A stretch of DNA of 64,000 nt. It comes from Saccharopolyspora gloriosae (GTDB taxonomy: Bacteria > Actinomycetota > Actinomycetes > Mycobacteriales > Pseudonocardiaceae). Below are positions 61,473-64,000 of the stretch, piece by piece. The stretch covers positions 2,961,470-3,025,469 of the forward strand of contig NZ_CP059557.1 in assembly GCF_022828475.1 (NCBI RefSeq). The letters are read 5' to 3'. The position numbers and the translations under genes were made by a program. The notes under the pieces are model-generated. The model was not told where the DNA came from. It saw only the letters and a program-made list of their open reading frames with translations, and did not search any database. Numbering within the stretch: position 1 is the first letter of the stretch; each line of letters begins with the position of its first letter.

Positions 61473-62513
61473 ATGTACGGAGTGAACATTTTCAGCGCCG
61501 GGTACGGCCCGGAACGTTTCCGTCGTGCGGCGGACCTCGCTGTGCAGGCCGAGGATGCCGGGTTTGACGCGGTGTGGACCGGGGAGCTGTACAACCGGTC
61601 CGCGACGGTGCCGATGGCGACCCTGGCCGCGGCCACCGAGCGGGTCCGGATCGGGTCCAACATCGCCTACGGCGTCGGCCGGTCGCCGCTGGTGTGGGCC
61701 GCGGAAGCGCGCGATTTGGAGGAGCTCTCGGGCGGCCGGGTCGTATTGGGGCTGGGCAACGGAACGCCGAAGATGATGGAGCATTGGCACGGGGTGAGCG
61801 GGGAGAGCCCGGCGGTGCGGATGGAAGAGCTCGTCGAGGTGCTGCGCAAGCTGTGGCGGCTGCACGAAGGCCCGGTGGACCACGACGGCCGGTTCTACAC
61901 GGTGCACGTGCGGCCGACCAGCGAGGTGCCGCCGCCGTATCGGGAGCGGTTGCCGATCTGGACGGCCGGAGTCAATCCGCGGATGGTCCAGGCGGCGGGC
62001 CGGGTCGCCGACGGTCTGGTCGGGCATCCGATGTTCACCGGGAAGTACGTCGACGAGTTCGTCCGCCCGGCGTTGGAGAAGGGAGCCGCGCACGCGCAGC
62101 GGTCGACGGATGAGATCACGTTGATGGGCATCGTGATGTGCTCGGTCGATGCCGACGAGCAGGTGGCGCGGCGGCGGCTGGCTTACGCGATCGGGCAGTA
62201 CGCGCCCTCGCGGGTGTACGACCGGTTCTTCGAGTTGCACGGCTGGTCCGCGCAGCAGCAGGAGATCAGGGAGGCCGCGCGCAGCGGTGACGACGAGGCG
62301 CTGGTGGCGGCCGTGCCGGACGAGGCGATCGACGCGATCGGGGTGGCCTGCACGCCGGACCGGATCTCCGAGAAAGTCGCACGGCACACCGCCGGATTCG
62401 ACCACGTCAACCTGGTCGTGCCGCCGTGGGGGCTGAGCCCGGAGTCCGCGGAGGAGTCGACCCGGCTGATCATCCAGGGGATGCGCGGAGCGCTCGGCCA
62501 CCGCGCCGCGTAG
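61473..62513 (+). CDS. LLM-class (luciferase-like) F420- or flavin-dependent oxidoreductase
   Basis: 346 residues of the TIM-barrel luciferase-like family: QAEDAGFDAVWTGELYNRSA, AAATERVRIGSNIAYGVGRS, DLEELSGGRVVLGLGNG and GPVDHDGRFYTV. Actinomycete members commonly use F420. It could reduce a C=C bond of an unsaturated ring acyl-CoA or oxidise an alcohol; substrate unknown. Follows the hydratase by 125 bp and precedes thiolase. Confidence 0.87.
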   Translation: MYGVNIFSAGYGPERFRRAADLAVQAEDAGFDAVWTGELYNRSATVPMATLAAATERVRIGSNIAYGVGRSPLVWAAEARDLEELSGGRVVLGLGNGTPKMMEHWHGVSGESPAVRMEELVEVLRKLWRLHEGPVDHDGRFYTVHVRPTSEVPPPYRERLPIWTAGVNPRMVQAAGRVADGLVGHPMFTGKYVDEFVRPALEKGAAHAQRSTDEITLMGIVMCSVDADEQVARRRLAYAIGQYAPSRVYDRFFELHGWSAQQQEIREAARSGDDEALVAAVPDEAIDAIGVACTPDRISEKVARHTAGFDHVNLVVPPWGLSPESAEESTRLIIQGMRGALGHRAA

Positions 62514-62548
62514 TTCAGCGACCCATTCCGCGGGAGAAGGAGCGAGAC

Positions 62549-63712
62549 ATGCAGGACGCGGTGCTGGTCGCCGGTGCCCGGACGCCGATCGGGCGGTTCC
62601 TCGGTGGGCTGAGTGCGTGCACGGCCACCGACCTCGGTGCCGTCGCGATCGGAGAGGCGCTGTCCCGGGCGGGCGTGGAGCCGTCCGAAGTGGACTCAGT
62701 CGTGCTGGGAAACGTGGTGCAGGCGGGAAACGGCGCCAATCCGGCGCGCATCGCGGCCGTCGCGGCGGGGCTGCCGATGTCGGCTCCCGCGACGACCGTG
62801 AACAAGCTCTGCTTGTCGGGACTCGCGACCGTGGCGCAGGCCGCCCAGCTGATCGCCGTGGGCCAGTGCGAGGTGGTGGTGGCCGGCGGCATGGAGTCGA
62901 TGTCGAATGCGCCGCACCTGGCCAGGCTGCGCGCGGGGCGGAAGTTCGGCGACGCGCAGCTCGCCGACGCATTGGAGAACGACGCGCTGACCTGCGCCTT
63001 CGACGGGATTCCGATGGGTGCCGCGACCGAGCGCTACCAGGAGGGCATCTCCCGCGCCGAGCAGGACGAATACGCCGCGGAGTCGCACGCCCGCGGCGCG
63101 CGCGCCGCTGCGATCGGCCACCTGGCGGCCGAGGCCGTCCCGGTCGCCACCCGCGGCGACGCGGTGGAGCACGACGAAGGAATCCGGCCCGGCACGACCG
63201 CCGAGAAGCTCGCGCGGCTGCGTCCGGCGTTCTCCGCCGACGGGACGATCACGGCAGGGTCGTCCTCGCAGCTGTCGGACGGCGCCTGCGCGGTCGTGGT
63301 GATGAGCAAGCGCCGCGCCGTGGAGCACGGGATCGAATGGCTGGCCGAACTCGGCACTTATGGCACGGTGGCCGGCCCGGATCCCTCACTGCTGTTGCAG
63401 CCCGCCGGCGCGATCCGGGACGCGGTGCGCCGGGACGGCGCGGTTTCGGTGGCCGATCTCGAGCTGGTGGAGATCAACGAGGCGTTCGCCGGGGTTCCGA
63501 TCGCCTCCACTCGGGAGTTGAGCCTCGATCCCGGGCGGGTCAACGTCAACGGCGGTGCCATCGCGCTGGGGCACCCGGTCGGGATGAGCGGCGCCCGGCT
63601 GGTCCTCTCGCTCGCGCACGAATTGCGCAGGCGGGGTGGCGGCATCGGTGCTGCGGCGCTGTGCGGTGGTGGTGGCCAGGGCGACGCACTGCTGCTGCGG
63701 ATACCGGGCTGA
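62549..63712 (+). CDS. Acetyl-CoA C-acyltransferase (thiolase)
   Basis: 387 residues. Acyl-acceptor Cys88 (NKLCLSGLA), the NEAF motif, His in GHPVGMSGAR and the second Cys in CGGGGQGDA are all present, so it is catalytically complete. Catalyses CoA-dependent cleavage of a 3-ketoacyl-CoA, the last step after ring opening. GAGAAGGAG ribosome site. The family is nearest to biosynthetic/degradative type II thiolases. Confidence 0.94.
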   Translation: MQDAVLVAGARTPIGRFLGGLSACTATDLGAVAIGEALSRAGVEPSEVDSVVLGNVVQAGNGANPARIAAVAAGLPMSAPATTVNKLCLSGLATVAQAAQLIAVGQCEVVVAGGMESMSNAPHLARLRAGRKFGDAQLADALENDALTCAFDGIPMGAATERYQEGISRAEQDEYAAESHARGARAAAIGHLAAEAVPVATRGDAVEHDEGIRPGTTAEKLARLRPAFSADGTITAGSSSQLSDGACAVVVMSKRRAVEHGIEWLAELGTYGTVAGPDPSLLLQPAGAIRDAVRRDGAVSVADLELVEINEAFAGVPIASTRELSLDPGRVNVNGGAIALGHPVGMSGARLVLSLAHELRRRGGGIGAAALCGGGGQGDALLLRIPG

Positions 63713-63813
63713 GGCCTCTGCCTTTGAGCTCGTCTTGCTTGGTGGGTCAGGTAGCTGTTGTGTCTCGGGAGGTTGTGAACGGGGGACACGGGGCGGATGA
63801 TCTTGGAATGAGT

Positions 63814-63871
63814 GAGGACCTCCGGGTTCGGTGTGGATCACGACATCTGCACCGAATACCTGGAGGTCCTC
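63814..63871 (+). promoter_or_regulatory. Hairpin covering the ribosome site of the IS transposase
   Basis: GAGGACCTCC (63814-63823) pairs with GGAGGTCCTC (63862-63871), and TTCGGTG (63827-63833) with CACCGAA (63850-63856). The second arm contains GGAGG just before the GTG at 63872, so the stem would hide it. Insertion sequences often limit transposase expression this way. Confidence 0.6.
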
Positions 63872-64000
63872 GTGTGTCACCGTAACGCTCCGTTGACTGA
63901 GACGGGCAGGCTGCGTCTGGCTCGGTGTGTCGTGGACGATCGCTGGCCGTTGCGGCGTGCGGCTGAGCGTTTCCAAGTCTCGCCCAGCACCGCGCAACGG
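63872..64000 (+). mobile_element. IS481-family transposase, 5' part only
   Basis: The 43 visible codons (CHRNAPLTETGRLRLARCVV, then AAERFQVSPSTAQR) form the N-terminal helix-turn-helix of IS481-type DDE transposases. The DDE domain is beyond the window. The left end of the element should be between the thiolase stop (63712) and 63813; no terminal repeat could be assigned without the right end. It marks the right border of the catabolic island. Confidence 0.85.

Overview
The window is high-GC DNA with GTG/TTG starts, ATGA-coupled genes, an mce operon and PaaX-, TetR- and LuxR-type regulators. This points to an aerobic actinomycete, most likely of the Pseudonocardiaceae type (inference from gene content and codon use). 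Almost every gene belongs to one catabolic island for a hydrophobic ring compound. No tRNA, rRNA or CRISPR array was seen.

Layout. 1-3.9 kb: minus-strand operon of a ferredoxin reductase, a 3-hydroxyisobutyrate-dehydrogenase-like enzyme, a CMD protein and a cytochrome P450 cut by the window edge. 4.0-7.7 kb: TetR regulator, acyl-CoA ligase and a decayed acyl-CoA dehydrogenase. 7.7-11.7 kb: PaaX-like regulator divergent from a Tat-exported molybdenum hydroxylase and its 2Fe-2S subunit. 11.7-17.1 kb: acyl-CoA dehydrogenase, CoA-transferase, ETF, a Cys-rich miniprotein and a thioesterase. 17.4-22.5 kb: second ferredoxin reductase, aldehyde and alcohol dehydrogenases, second PaaX-like regulator. 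23.2-39.6 kb: P450, ferredoxin and SCP2 protein, then two YrbE permeases, an Mkl ATPase, six MCE proteins, an RND protein and a PpiC foldase. 39.7-44.4 kb: membrane protein, second alcohol dehydrogenase and a large LuxR/ATPase regulator. 44.9-49.5 kb: 2-oxoacid:ferredoxin oxidoreductase (korA, korB), a lytic transglycosylase and a 7Fe-type ferredoxin. 49.7-58.5 kb: a nitronate-monooxygenase-like protein and a benzoyl-CoA reductase / 2-hydroxyacyl-CoA dehydratase-like core with its ATP-driven activator, then a divergent SDR, a kinase-like protein, an unknown protein and an epoxide hydrolase. 58.8-63.7 kb: BadH-like SDR, BadI/MenB-like crotonase, enoyl-CoA hydratase, LLM oxidoreductase and thiolase. 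An IS481-type transposase begins at the right edge.

How it may work together (inference): the mce system imports a hydrophobic substrate. P450s and the alcohol and aldehyde dehydrogenases oxidise it to a carboxylic acid, which the ligase converts to the CoA ester. KOR and ferredoxin supply low-potential electrons to an ATP-dependent radical enzyme that dearomatises or dehydrates the acyl-CoA. The BadH/BadI-like module then opens the alicyclic ring and thiolysis follows. Such a system is known mainly from anaerobes, so finding it next to P450s and an oxygen-tolerant ferredoxin type is the most interesting feature here. Three copies of a 32-bp operator and two copies of a separate palindrome tie distant operons together, supporting a single regulated pathway.
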